Below, in pieces: positions 34,088 to 41,878 of a stretch of DNA of 41,878 nt. Origin of the DNA: Methanoregula sp. (GTDB lineage Archaea; Halobacteriota; Methanomicrobia; Methanomicrobiales; Methanospirillaceae); the NCBI GenBank assembly GCA_022710385.1, contig JAKLGZ010000006.1, forward strand, positions 1 to 41,878. Direction: 5' to 3'. Positions within the stretch are counted from its first letter, which is position 1. The number at the start of each line of letters is the position of its first letter. Under the pieces are notes generated by a model. It had not been told where the DNA came from. It did not search any database and was given only the letters and a program-made list of their open reading frames with translations. The translations under genes and the position numbers were made by a program.

Positions 34088-34665
34088 GCTTGTCGATCGG
34101 GTTGTTCCTTGCCGGATTTATCATCAACTTCCTGTCGGCGTTCGTTATCATCAGGCTGATCTACTACCCGAGAGGGCGGTGCAACAATTTTGCCTTTACG
34201 TTCCTTGCCTTCAATACCGTGATCTATTTCATCATGGGGTTGTTCACGAGCATCGAATTGTCAATTGCGGCGGGGTTTGGCCTGTTTGCCTTGTTCTCGA
34301 TCCTCCGGTACCGGACCGAGACCGTCCCGATCCGGGAGATGACCTACCTGTTCGTGATGGCAGCCCTGCCGATCCTGAACGCTGTACTCTGGGGATTGTC
34401 CTCCTATGCCCTGCAACTGGTAGTGGATCTTCTCGTTATCGGAACCCTCTGGGTCCTTGACAAGGAATGGGGATTCAACCGTTCACAGTTCCAGATGACC
34501 GTGCGGTATGAGAAGATCGACCTGATCAAGCGGGAGAAGAAGGACGAGATGCTCGCTGATCTCCGCGAACGGACCAGCCTTCCCGTCCAGGATTTCGAGA
34601 TCCTGAGCATCGACTTCCTCCGGGACTGTGCAGAGATCAGGATCACCTATTCAGGAGAAGTATAA
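34081..34665 (+). CDS. DUF4956 family membrane protein
   Basis: 194 residues. Four predicted membrane segments in the first 120 residues surround the family signature GLFALFSILRYRTETVPI followed by REMTYLF. The C-terminal 75 residues are cytoplasmic and charged (DLIKREKKDEMLADLRERT). DUF4956 proteins are commonly encoded beside VTC-domain genes, as here, suggesting a membrane partner of the VTC enzyme; a transport or anchoring role is inference. ATG 34081 lies within the end of the VTC gene (7-nt overlap). It is the last gene of the operon, facing carB. Confidence 0.87.
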   Translation: MLSLSIGLFLAGFIINFLSAFVIIRLIYYPRGRCNNFAFTFLAFNTVIYFIMGLFTSIELSIAAGFGLFALFSILRYRTETVPIREMTYLFVMAALPILNAVLWGLSSYALQLVVDLLVIGTLWVLDKEWGFNRSQFQMTVRYEKIDLIKREKKDEMLADLRERTSLPVQDFEILSIDFLRDCAEIRITYSGEV

Positions 34666-34967
34666 GGTCTCATTTTTTCGGAGATCGCAATTACAATACC
34701 TCCTACCTCTCCAGAATTTTCATGTAAGATACGTAAAAAATCACCTGGTTCACCTTTTAGACAGATGCATAGATGAGAAATAATACTGGAGGAATTTTCA
34801 CAGGAGCTCCTTTGACTACCGTTCGGTCGAGAGTAATGGATGAAGTGCCGGAGGCATTGGTGATGGAAAAAATACCTGATTCACCATTGAGAAACATGCC
34901 TGCAGGACGATACTTCGGTACTACTTTCGTAAAAAGCAGAATTGAAAAGTGAATCGGGTTCCGTTGA
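34666..34967. other. Convergent intergenic region with hairpin and imperfect repeat
   Basis: About 300 nt between the converging DUF4956 and carB genes. It contains a hairpin AGTGCC-GGA-GGCATT (34844-34858) sharing the 13-mer TGCCGGAGGCATT with the hairpin at 23458-23480, and an imperfect direct repeat (about 34735-34775 and 34865-34906; AAAAAAT.ACCTG.TTCACC). No gene is seen. Confidence 0.45.
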
Positions 34968-37900
34968 TTACTGGTGATAATGGGCCAACGGCTCGATCGT
35001 GATCTGTTCTTTCTTGATCGCCTCTATTGCATATGCTGCGGCCCTGGCGGCCTGGACCGTCGTGATGTAGGGGACCCCGTAATCGACAGCGGCCCGCATG
35101 ATCTGGTAATGGTCCTGCCGGGACTGCTTGTCAGAGGGTGTGTTGATGATCAGCCGGATCTCCCCTTTCCGGAGAAGGTCGATCACGTTCGGCGAACCTT
35201 CCTGGACCTTCCGGATCAGGTGGGCATCGATCCCGGCATCCGAGAGGTAGTCCACCGTCCCCGATGTCCCATAGAGGGCCAGACCAAGTTCGCGGAGCTT
35301 CCGGGCGATCGGGATAACCTCGTCCTTCTGCTCGGAGATGACCGATATGAAGATGTTCCCCCGGACCGGGAGTTCATTGTCGGCCGAGATGCAGGCCTTG
35401 TAATAGGCACGGCCAAAGTCGTAGTCGATCCCCATCACCTCACCGGTGCTCTTCATCTCAGGCCCAAGCACCGTGTCGACACCCGGGAGCTTGTTGAACG
35501 GCAGGAGCACCTCCTTGACTGCGGTATGGCAGATATGGGGCTCCCCCATCCCGAGGTCCTTCAGCTTCTTGCCTATCATCACCTTCGCTGCGATCTTTGC
35601 AAGCGGGATCCCGGTGGCCTTCGAGACGAATGGCACCGTCCGGCTCGCCCGTGGGTTTGCCTCGAGGATGTAGACTGTCTCTCCCTTGACCGCCATCTGG
35701 AGGTTGACGAGCCCTACCACCCCGATCCCGAGCGCGATCCGGGTCGTGTAATCCCTCACCTTTTCGAGCACGGCCGGGGAGAGCGACTGCGTGGGGATCA
35801 CGCACGCCGAGTCCCCGGAATGGACCCCCGCTTCTTCGATGTGCTCCATGATCCCACCGATCAGGACCTCGTCGCCATCGCAGACCGCGTCAATGTCGAG
35901 CTCGATCGCGTTCTGGAGGAACGAGTCGATCAGCACCGGGTGGTTCCGGCTCACCCTGACCGCCTCCTTCATGTAGGACTCGAGCTCGATCTCGTCGTGG
36001 ACGATCTCCATCGCTCTCCCGCCGAGGACGTAGGAGGGGCGGACAAGGACCGGGTACCCGATAGCGGCAGCCTTCTCACGAGCCTCCCCGAGTGAATAGG
36101 CGGAGCTGTTGGGGGGGCTCGGGATATCGAGATCGCGGAGCAGCTCTGAGAACCGGTCCCGGTCTTCTGCAATATCCATCGAGTCCGGGGTCGTCCCAAG
36201 GATGCGGGTGTCCATGCCCCGCCGGATCAGCTCCTCGTGGATGGGTACGGCGAGATTCACGGCATTCTGGCCGCCGAACTGGACCATTACGCCTGAGTAA
36301 TGGTCTTTTTCAAGGATGTTCAGGATGTCCTCGAGCGCCATCGGCTCGAAGAAGAGCCGGTCCGAGGTGTCGAAGTCGGTCGAGACCGTCTCGGGGTTGT
36401 TGTTGACGATGTGCACCTCGACCTGTTCCTCCCGGAGCGCTTTGACCGCATGGACTGTGCAGTAGTCGAACTCGATCCCCTGCCCGATCCGGATCGGGCC
36501 TGACCCGAGGATCAGCACCTTGTTCCGGTCGTTTGGCGGGATCTCACACTCTTTGTCAAGGGTGGAGTAGAAGTAAGGGGTCGTCGCCGGGAACTCTGCG
36601 GCGCAGGTATCGACCATCTTGTAGGCCGGGTCCCCGGCAATCTCACGGATATCAGCGGGACTGATCCCTGTCAGTGCGGTAAGCTCCGGCTCGGTGAAGC
36701 CGTACTTCCGTGCCAGGATGATATCGCCCTTTGTTGCCGAATCGGAGAGCCGCTGCTCGAGATCGACAATATTCTTAATCTTTTCGAGGAAGAAGGGGGC
36801 GATGTCCGTCAGGTCCTGTATTTCGGCGAGCGGGAACCCGGCCTTGAAGGCATCGAAGAGCGTAGGGAACCGCTCATCGGTCGGCCGGGAAAGGATCATC
36901 CGGATCTCGTTTGCGTTCGTGTGCTTATACACATCGGTATCGAGCGACCGGAGCGCCTTTTTGAACGCCTCCTCCACGCACCTCCCAATCGCCATCACCT
37001 CGCCCGTACTCTTCATCGCGGTGGTGAGGGTGCGGTCGGCGTTCTTGAACTTGTCGAACGGCCAGCGGGGGACCTTGACGACGATATAATCGATGGCCGG
37101 CTCGAAAGATGCCGGGGTGCAGCCGGTCACCGAGTTCGTGATCTCATCCAGGTGGAGCCCGATCGCGATCTTTGCCGCGACCCTGGCGATCGGGTATCCG
37201 GTCGCCTTGGAGGCCAGCGCACTCGACCGGGAGACCCGTGGGTTCACCTCGATCACCCGGTAATCTCCGTCCTTGTACGCGAACTGGATGTTGCACCCTC
37301 CCTGGACGTCCAGCGCCCGGATGATCTTGATCGAGGCGCTCCTGAGGAGCTGGAACTCATCGTCACGGAGCGTCAGGATCGGGGCGACCACGACACTCTC
37401 ACCCGTGTGGATCCCCATGGCATCCACATTCTCCATTCCGCAGACGATGATGCAGGTATCAGCAGCATCCCTCATCACCTCGAACTCGATCTCCTTCCAC
37501 CCGACCACGCTCTCCTCTACGAGCACCTGGTGTATGCGGGAGCGGGTCAGCCCTATCTCGATGATCCGGATCAGCTCGTCCCGGGTATGGGCTATTCCCC
37601 CCCCTGACCCCCCGAGGGTGTAGGCAGGCCGGATGATGGCAGGGAGCCCTACAATGGCGAGTGCCTCGTCCACCTGGGAGAGCGAGTTTAAAATCATGCT
37701 CTTTGGCACCGGCTCGCCGATCTCCTCCATCAGGGACCTGAACTTCTCCCGGTCCTCCCCCTGGTAGATCGCCTCGAGAGGGGTGCCGAGCACCTGCACG
37801 TTTGCAAGCGCCCCCCGCTCGGCAAGCTCGGCTGTCATGTTCAGCCCGGTCTGGCCCCCCATCCCGGAAAGGATCCCATCCGGCCGCTCCTTCTCAATGA

Positions 37901-38129
37901 TCTTCTCGATGATCTCTGCCCTGATCGGCTCGACATAGATCACATCGGCCGTCTCGGGATCGGTCTGGATGGTTGCCGGGTTCGAGTTGACAAGGACCAC
38001 CTTCACCCCTTCCTCGCGGAGTGCCCGGCATGCCTGCGTGCCCGAGAAATCGAACTCAGCCGCCTGCCCGATCTGGATCGGCCCGGATCCGATCAGGAGG
38101 ACTTTTTTGATCTCCGGCTTCTTCGGCAT
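34968..38129 (-). CDS. carB: Carbamoyl-phosphate synthase large subunit
   Basis: 1053 residues, standard full length. Two homologous ATP-grasp halves are visible: GSGPIQIGQAAEFDFSGTQA at the start of the first and GSGPIRIGQGIEFDYCTVHA near residue 550 of the second. The oligomerisation region lies between them, and a C-terminal MGS-like allosteric domain (about 930-1053, GNIFISVISEQKDEV to the C-terminus) follows. It makes carbamoyl phosphate from bicarbonate, ATP and ammonia delivered by CarA, for arginine and pyrimidines. The ATG at 38129 shares one base with the carA stop (TAATG), a typical coupled pair. Assignment is secure. Confidence 0.98.
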   Translation of the reverse strand: MPKKPEIKKVLLIGSGPIQIGQAAEFDFSGTQACRALREEGVKVVLVNSNPATIQTDPETADVIYVEPIRAEIIEKIIEKERPDGILSGMGGQTGLNMTAELAERGALANVQVLGTPLEAIYQGEDREKFRSLMEEIGEPVPKSMILNSLSQVDEALAIVGLPAIIRPAYTLGGSGGGIAHTRDELIRIIEIGLTRSRIHQVLVEESVVGWKEIEFEVMRDAADTCIIVCGMENVDAMGIHTGESVVVAPILTLRDDEFQLLRSASIKIIRALDVQGGCNIQFAYKDGDYRVIEVNPRVSRSSALASKATGYPIARVAAKIAIGLHLDEITNSVTGCTPASFEPAIDYIVVKVPRWPFDKFKNADRTLTTAMKSTGEVMAIGRCVEEAFKKALRSLDTDVYKHTNANEIRMILSRPTDERFPTLFDAFKAGFPLAEIQDLTDIAPFFLEKIKNIVDLEQRLSDSATKGDIILARKYGFTEPELTALTGISPADIREIAGDPAYKMVDTCAAEFPATTPYFYSTLDKECEIPPNDRNKVLILGSGPIRIGQGIEFDYCTVHAVKALREEQVEVHIVNNNPETVSTDFDTSDRLFFEPMALEDILNILEKDHYSGVMVQFGGQNAVNLAVPIHEELIRRGMDTRILGTTPDSMDIAEDRDRFSELLRDLDIPSPPNSSAYSLGEAREKAAAIGYPVLVRPSYVLGGRAMEIVHDEIELESYMKEAVRVSRNHPVLIDSFLQNAIELDIDAVCDGDEVLIGGIMEHIEEAGVHSGDSACVIPTQSLSPAVLEKVRDYTTRIALGIGVVGLVNLQMAVKGETVYILEANPRASRTVPFVSKATGIPLAKIAAKVMIGKKLKDLGMGEPHICHTAVKEVLLPFNKLPGVDTVLGPEMKSTGEVMGIDYDFGRAYYKACISADNELPVRGNIFISVISEQKDEVIPIARKLRELGLALYGTSGTVDYLSDAGIDAHLIRKVQEGSPNVIDLLRKGEIRLIINTPSDKQSRQDHYQIMRAAVDYGVPYITTVQAARAAAYAIEAIKKEQITIEPLAHYHQ

Positions 38130-39184
38130 TATTCGAGCCTCCGGAACATCGTATCAAAGAAGGGGATCTCGGTGTCCCTCGGTCCGCCATGGGCTTCCGG
38201 ATGAAACTGCACACAGGTGATATCGAGATACCCGTTCTCGAAACCTTCGAGAGAGCCATCGTTCACGTTCGAGTACAGCACCCGGCATCCTTCGGGGAGG
38301 GAATCGGCATCGACGGCAAATCCATGGTTCTGGGTCGTGATATAGATACTCCCGTCCTTGTATCGCACCGGCTGGTTGCTCCCGCGGTGTCCGAACTTCA
38401 TCTTGTAGGTGCTCCCCCCGAGGGCAAGCCCGCATACCTGGATCCCCATGCAGATCCCGAAGATCGGGAGCGTGCCGGCAAGATCGCTGATGCAGCGGAT
38501 CGCTCCCGTGGCATGGACCGGGTCCCCGGGGCCATTGCTGATGAAGAGGGCATCGGGGCGGCATGCCATGACCTGGTCTGAAGGGGTATCGTGGGGAAAG
38601 ATATGGAGGTCCGCTTTCCGTGCCAGGAGAGAGAGGACCATGTTCTTCTTGATGCCAAGGTCGAGCACCGCGATACGCTTGCCTGGCCCCGGGATATGGT
38701 ATGGCTCCCGGCAGGAGACGGCAGGGATGAGCGCTCGTTCCGAGATCGGGGGGACGTCTCGTGCGCAGCTGACCGCATACTCCCCGTTGTCATCCCCGAC
38801 AACAAGGGCCGCCCGCAGGGTTCCCTTCTCCCTCGTCTTGATGGTGAGCATCCGGGTATCGACTCCCTGGATGCCGAGGAGCCCCCGGTCAGCAAAATAA
38901 TCGGCAATGCGGGGATATGCCTCGGGTGCATCGCAGATCTCCCGGGTCACACATCCCATCGCCCACACCTTCGGGTGCTGGAAGTTCCTCTTGTCAACCC
39001 CGTAATTGCCAATGGTGGGAAAGGTGAACATCAGGATCTGCCCGTGATAGCTCGGGTCAGTCAGAGCCTCCATGTATCCCGACATCTGGGTGGAGAAGAC
39101 CAGTTCACCCGCACATTCCCCTTCCGTTCCAAAACCCTGCCCAAGCACAAATGTGCCATCCTCTAGACCCAGAACCGCCTTCAT
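38129..39184 (-). CDS. carA: Carbamoyl-phosphate synthase small (glutaminase) subunit
   Basis: 351 residues. An N-terminal CPSase_sm domain (MKAVLGLEDGTFVLGQGFG, STQMSGYMEALTDPSY) is followed by a class I glutamine amidotransferase domain with the nucleophile Cys in FGICMGIQVCGLALGG and the His-Glu pair in VQFHPEAHGGP. The nucleophile loop reads GICMGIQ where bacterial enzymes usually have GICLGHQ. It releases ammonia from glutamine and channels it to CarB. ATG 39184 is set by a TATA-like box 31 nt upstream; the frame to 39286 crosses the promoter. Co-transcribed with carB. Confidence 0.97.
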   Translation of the reverse strand: MKAVLGLEDGTFVLGQGFGTEGECAGELVFSTQMSGYMEALTDPSYHGQILMFTFPTIGNYGVDKRNFQHPKVWAMGCVTREICDAPEAYPRIADYFADRGLLGIQGVDTRMLTIKTREKGTLRAALVVGDDNGEYAVSCARDVPPISERALIPAVSCREPYHIPGPGKRIAVLDLGIKKNMVLSLLARKADLHIFPHDTPSDQVMACRPDALFISNGPGDPVHATGAIRCISDLAGTLPIFGICMGIQVCGLALGGSTYKMKFGHRGSNQPVRYKDGSIYITTQNHGFAVDADSLPEGCRVLYSNVNDGSLEGFENGYLDITCVQFHPEAHGGPRDTEIPFFDTMFRRLE

Positions 39185-39211
39185 CGTTCCATACGTAATG
39201 CGCAGGATTAC

Positions 39212-39219
39212 ATTTAATA
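39212..39219 (-). promoter_or_regulatory. TATA-like box of the carAB operon
   Basis: On the minus strand TATTAAAT, centred about 31 nt before the carA ATG at 39184, predicting a transcript with almost no leader. Confidence 0.5.
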
Positions 39220-39412
39220 GGTAGCGGAACGGAGAAAACACCGGTCCTGGAGAGGAAAATGCGATCAAATCCGCGTGCCGCAGCACTCCCTCAATTATTT
39301 TTATAATCTCTTCTTTTCAGAATCTAAGAATAATTGGCTGTTTTTTCTTTATTTAACAGGGTTAAACCATTTCGATATCGGAATGAACGCTTTTTAAGTG
39401 TTCGTTTTCTGA

Positions 39413-39427
39413 ATAATAAATTTTAAG
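39413..39427 (+). promoter_or_regulatory. TATA-like region of pdaD
   Basis: ATAATAAATTTTAAG, 20-33 nt before the ATG at 39446. The AT-rich region 39290-39430 separates the divergent carA and pdaD genes and could host shared regulation. Confidence 0.45.
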
Positions 39428-39445
39428 TTTGCCTAATCCTCAGTT

Positions 39446-40000
39446 ATGATCATGGCCGTACCCTCCAAGATATTTTTCACCAAGGGTGTTGGTGTACATA
39501 AAGATCGTCTCGCATCGTTCGAGCTCGCACTGCGGAGGGCGGGGATCGAGAAGTACAACCTTGTCTATGTATCGAGCATCTTCCCTCCCTTCTGCAGACT
39601 GGTGACGGTTGAGGAAGGGGCACGGTGCCTTGAGCCGGGCAGCATCACCTACTGTGTCATGGCCAAGAACGAGACCAACGAACCGAACCGCCTGATCTCT
39701 GCGGCGATTGGGCTCGCCCTCCCGAAGGACTCGCAGGAGTACGGGTACCTTTCAGAGCACCACGCATACGGCGAAACGGCGGAGAAGACCGGGGACTATG
39801 CAGAGGACCTTGCAGCCACCATGCTTGCAACTACCCTCGGGATCGAGTTTGATATCAACCAGGCTTGGCAGGAACGGGAACAGATCTACAAGGCAAGCGG
39901 CAAGATCATCAAGACCACGAATATCTGCCAGTCTGCCCAGGGTGACAAATCAGGGCTCTGGACCACCGTCCTTGCGGCGGCTGTGTTCATCACGGACTGA
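39446..40000 (+). CDS. pdaD: Pyruvoyl-dependent arginine decarboxylase
   Basis: 184 residues, the size of archaeal PdaD proenzymes. The self-cleavage site is YVSSIFPP, where the second serine of the pair (S43-S44) becomes the pyruvoyl group after chain cleavage into beta and alpha subunits. Other family blocks are the N-terminal [20 protein letters not shown] and the [12 protein letters not shown] segment near residues 107-118. It makes agmatine from arginine, the first step to polyamines in archaea. Its gene is divergent from carAB, fitting an arginine-related neighbourhood. ATG 39446 or 39452 could start; transcription appears near-leaderless. Confidence 0.96.
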   Translation: MIMAVPSKIFFTKGVGVHKDRLASFELALRRAGIEKYNLVYVSSIFPPFCRLVTVEEGARCLEPGSITYCVMAKNETNEPNRLISAAIGLALPKDSQEYGYLSEHHAYGETAEKTGDYAEDLAATMLATTLGIEFDINQAWQEREQIYKASGKIIKTTNICQSAQGDKSGLWTTVLAAAVFITD

Positions 40001-40083
40001 GACGCCCTCTCTTTTATCTGCGGATTGGCGGCATTCTGGCCTGTCTGAATGCATCCTCTCCATTAACATTATCCGGAATAATC

Positions 40084-40090
40084 AATATAT
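40084..40090 (+). promoter_or_regulatory. TATA-like box of the lipoprotein gene
   Basis: AATATAT centred 28 nt before the ATG at 40115. No ribosome-binding site is visible, in line with leaderless translation. Confidence 0.45.
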
Positions 40091-40114
40091 GGGCTCGAGC
40101 AGAACCCTCCCCTT

Positions 40115-40861
40115 ATGACGGGAATGAGGACAGGCATTATCTGCATACTCGTCATTGTGGCCATGGTATGCCTTTCCGGATGCATCTCCCCCCCTGAGAA
40201 GAATACCGGTTCAGCAGCTCAAGGGGGCACTGCCGCTTCAAAAGGGGGTATCAGCGGAGCAAAGGCGACCCCGACTGCTGCCGGGCCAGACGGAGGGAGC
40301 ACAACGACCACCACACCGACCCCGGCTCCCGGTGAAGCCGGGTATCTGGTCCCTGCCACACCATACCCGACAGAGGCCATCCCGGCATCGACCATGTCAG
40401 GCACCCGCCTCCCCGACATTACTCCCTCCCCGGTAGAATACATGGGTATTTACTATAGCACCCTCGCACTGAAGAACAACCGGACCGCCTTCACATACGA
40501 CCTCCAGAAGCCTCCCCTCGTGATCGAGATCTGTTTCTCACCGAATATGACCACCCGGACGATCTGGTATGACAGTAAATACACTGACCGGGGAGAGAAG
40601 ACAGAGACCGTCACCACCATCAGCCCCGCTGCATGGTTTGAGGTGACCGTCCGCGAGCCTGCTTCAGGGCAGATCGTCGCAAAGGAAGGATTTGGACGGG
40701 GATACAGTACCGATACCGGAAAAGATCTCACCATCCGGTCCCAGGGAAAGTATTTGATCGAATTTTCCGGGAATGAACTCTCCGCACAGGTCCAGATCAG
40801 GGTGCCAAAAGAAGGCAATCCTGCGGGATCGCCCCTGAAAAAGATGGCCTGTACGTTCTGA
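40115..40861 (+). CDS. Putative lipoprotein of unknown function
   Basis: 248 residues. The signal peptide ends in a lipobox (VCLSGC, Cys about 23). Residues 25-105 are a low-complexity Thr/Pro/Gly/Ala linker that probably spans or extends from the cell envelope. Residues 108-240 are a beta-rich globular domain (YYSTLALKNNRTAFTYDL, then VIEICFSPNMTTRTIWYD) ending in a strand-rich IEFSGNELSAQVQIRV. I cannot name the family, though lipoproteins of this layout are frequent in Methanomicrobiales. Its promoter gives a nearly leaderless transcript. Monocistronic, converging on the MobA-like gene. Confidence 0.75.
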   Translation: MTGMRTGIICILVIVAMVCLSGCISPPEKNTGSAAQGGTAASKGGISGAKATPTAAGPDGGSTTTTTPTPAPGEAGYLVPATPYPTEAIPASTMSGTRLPDITPSPVEYMGIYYSTLALKNNRTAFTYDLQKPPLVIEICFSPNMTTRTIWYDSKYTDRGEKTETVTTISPAAWFEVTVREPASGQIVAKEGFGRGYSTDTGKDLTIRSQGKYLIEFSGNELSAQVQIRVPKEGNPAGSPLKKMACTF

Positions 40862-40945
40862 ACTCTGCCTCTCCTCCCTTCTTTTCACGGCAGAATCCCC
40901 ACTGGCTTCTCTTCAGGATATGATATCAGCCGGGCATGGAACCGG

Positions 40946-41542
40946 TCAATCGGAATCTTCGCGGCCGAGATACTCCAGATCCTCGAGTTTGTTGATGTTG
41001 GTGAACGTGGAAAGGTCCGGATCGATGGCCTGGATCCGGCCCACCGGGACAAAGGTGACATTGAGGTGCTTTACCAGGGAACGGAGCGAGAGGGAAGGGG
41101 GATCTTCAAGATAGTGTTGAAGGGGATCTTTCCGGTACACGGCATGGAGCGGTTCGAGCATCTCCGTGTCCCAGGACGGGATCGCGGCATCGTAGTCCCC
41201 TAATGCATCAAAGAGGGCTGAGACGACCATGGTGTCGATGCAGGGCATATCGCAGGCGCAGACGAAGATGGGATCGCCCTTGCATGCCGCAACCCCGGCA
41301 TGGAGCCCTCCTATCGGCCCCATGCCTTTCCTGATGTCGTGGACACACCGGGCTTCGTAGATATGGGCGAACCGTTCACAGTGCTCATCGTCCTTTGCCA
41401 CAAGGATGATCTCGTCCACTGCAGGCCGGAGGGCATCGATCAGCCGTTCGATGAAGGTCTTTCCGAGATACCTGAAGAAATACTTCTCCATGCCGTTCAC
41501 CCGCCTGGCTTCCCCTCCGACAAGGACGATTGCTGACCTCAC
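40946..41542 (-). CDS. MobA-like nucleotidyltransferase
   Basis: 198 residues. An NTP_transf_3 fold is shown by the N-terminal SAIVLVGGEARR loop, KTFIERLIDALRP, EIILVAKDDEH, GPIGGLHAGVAAC and FVCACDMPCID, with the aspartate of CDMP as metal ligand. The usual second part of the loop (RMGxxK) reads RVNGMEKYF, keeping a lysine. Such proteins attach GMP to molybdopterin or activate related cofactors; methanogens need them for formylmethanofuran and formate dehydrogenases, but other NTP substrates remain possible. GTG 41542 has GAGG 5 nt upstream; the longer frame to 41605 is less likely. No other cofactor gene is nearby. Confidence 0.82.
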   Translation of the reverse strand: MRSAIVLVGGEARRVNGMEKYFFRYLGKTFIERLIDALRPAVDEIILVAKDDEHCERFAHIYEARCVHDIRKGMGPIGGLHAGVAACKGDPIFVCACDMPCIDTMVVSALFDALGDYDAAIPSWDTEMLEPLHAVYRKDPLQHYLEDPPSLSLRSLVKHLNVTFVPVGRIQAIDPDLSTFTNINKLEDLEYLGREDSD

Positions 41543-41687
41543 ACCACGCCTCTTTTTTTCTCCCTGCGGTTTCACGCCATGGCCTTCCCGTGCAGCCCGG
41601 AGCACTTCTCTTCTCCGGATCCCTTCCCTGCAATCCTGTTGCGGGCACCAGATCTCATGGTGCCTGATCCAGGCCCTTTCATCATCA

Positions 41688-41878
41688 TCAGTCCTCAGTC
41701 CTTCTCCTACTTTGCCGTTTGCTCCTCTCTTCCATCGCCAGAAGATCCACTTTTATCGCGGGATCAGGGGTAAATCCCCCGATTCCGTCCCGCGCTACCA
41801 CCCGGTGGCAGGGGATGATCAGCGGGAGGATATTCCGCGAGAGGGCCTGCCCGACCACCCTCGCGGTCGTCCCCGACC
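41688..41878 (-). CDS. ogt: Methylated-DNA-protein-cysteine methyltransferase, C-terminal part
   Basis: Partial gene: the window edge cuts it, leaving 62 residues and the stop codon at 41688-41690. The frame contains the catalytic PCHRVV motif, preceded by VVGQALSRNILPLIIPCH, the helix-turn-helix/active-site region of O6-alkylguanine-DNA alkyltransferases, and GIGGF after it. The acceptor cysteine removes alkyl groups from guanine in a suicide reaction. The C-terminal tail (EERSKRQSRRRTED) is basic. The N-terminal part lies outside the window, so length and domain order cannot be judged. Confidence 0.9.
   Translation of the reverse strand, partial: SGTTARVVGQALSRNILPLIIPCHRVVARDGIGGFTPDPAIKVDLLAMEERSKRQSRRRTED

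Noticed and set aside
34974-36095. 373-codon frame opposite carB
   Set aside because: Shadow of carB caused by GC-biased third positions; no protein-like motifs.
1-41878. tRNA, rRNA or insertion-sequence genes
   Set aside because: I looked for T-loop/CCA-type patterns, rRNA cores and transposase motifs and saw none; a covariance-model search would be decisive for small RNAs.

Overview
The window looks like chromosomal DNA of a methanogenic archaeon, most likely of the order Methanomicrobiales. The support is indirect but consistent. Archaeal TATA-like boxes sit about 25-35 nt before many start codons, several giving near-leaderless transcripts. There is an archaeal pyruvoyl-dependent arginine decarboxylase and a carA-carB pair with archaeal features. 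PAS-rich sensor kinases and a helix-turn-helix/PAS regulator are present, with many secreted surface proteins and redox proteins typical of strict anaerobes (desulfoferrodoxin, rubredoxin, flavodoxin, 2x[4Fe-4S] ferredoxin). I saw no rRNA, tRNA, CRISPR array or insertion sequence.

Layout. 0-1.5 kb: a membrane-anchored zinc metallopeptidase and a small ferredoxin, both on the minus strand. 1.9-4.8 kb: a partner-switching cluster. A STAS-domain protein (RsbV-like) overlaps a metallo-beta-lactamase protein with a degenerate kinase-like C-terminus (minus strand). An RsbW-like GHKL kinase lies opposite on the plus strand, preceded by what looks like the surviving C-terminal tail of a PP2C/SpoIIE phosphatase. 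4.8-7.4 kb: flavodoxin, then two paralogous CSCGGH-type proteins of unknown function flanking a hexapeptide acyltransferase. 7.7-11.6 kb: a secreted seven-repeat FG-GAP propeller, a rubredoxin with an apparent frameshift in a G5 run, a VOC protein and a group II PLP decarboxylase. 11.8-21.6 kb: two related PAS histidine kinases, superoxide reductase, two secreted proteins, a small conserved-looking protein, an MBL-double rhodanese protein and a stand-alone LytS-type 5TM sensor.

21.7-29 kb: a small NTF2-like protein, a LigD-type ATP-dependent DNA ligase, an undecad-repeat lipoprotein very rich in N-glycosylation sequons, a small membrane protein, an HTH-PAS-GAF-PAS regulator, an MscS-type membrane protein and an ABC exporter. 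29-30.4 kb: argG. 30.8-34.7 kb: a tightly coupled operon of a secreted Cthe_2159-like beta-helix protein with PEGA domains, a VTC-domain protein and a DUF4956 membrane protein. 35-39.2 kb: carA-carB. 39.4-41.9 kb: pdaD, a lipoprotein, a MobA-like nucleotidyltransferase and the C-terminal end of an O6-alkylguanine-DNA alkyltransferase cut by the window edge.

Themes. argG, carAB and pdaD form an arginine/pyrimidine/polyamine group: carbamoyl phosphate feeds arginine and pyrimidines, ArgG makes argininosuccinate, and PdaD turns arginine into agmatine. Rubredoxin, superoxide reductase and flavodoxin suit oxygen defence and low-potential electron transfer. The best candidates for unusual biology are the sigma-free Rsb-like partner-switching module with its MBL fusion, and the archaeal Cthe_2159-VTC-DUF4956 operon.
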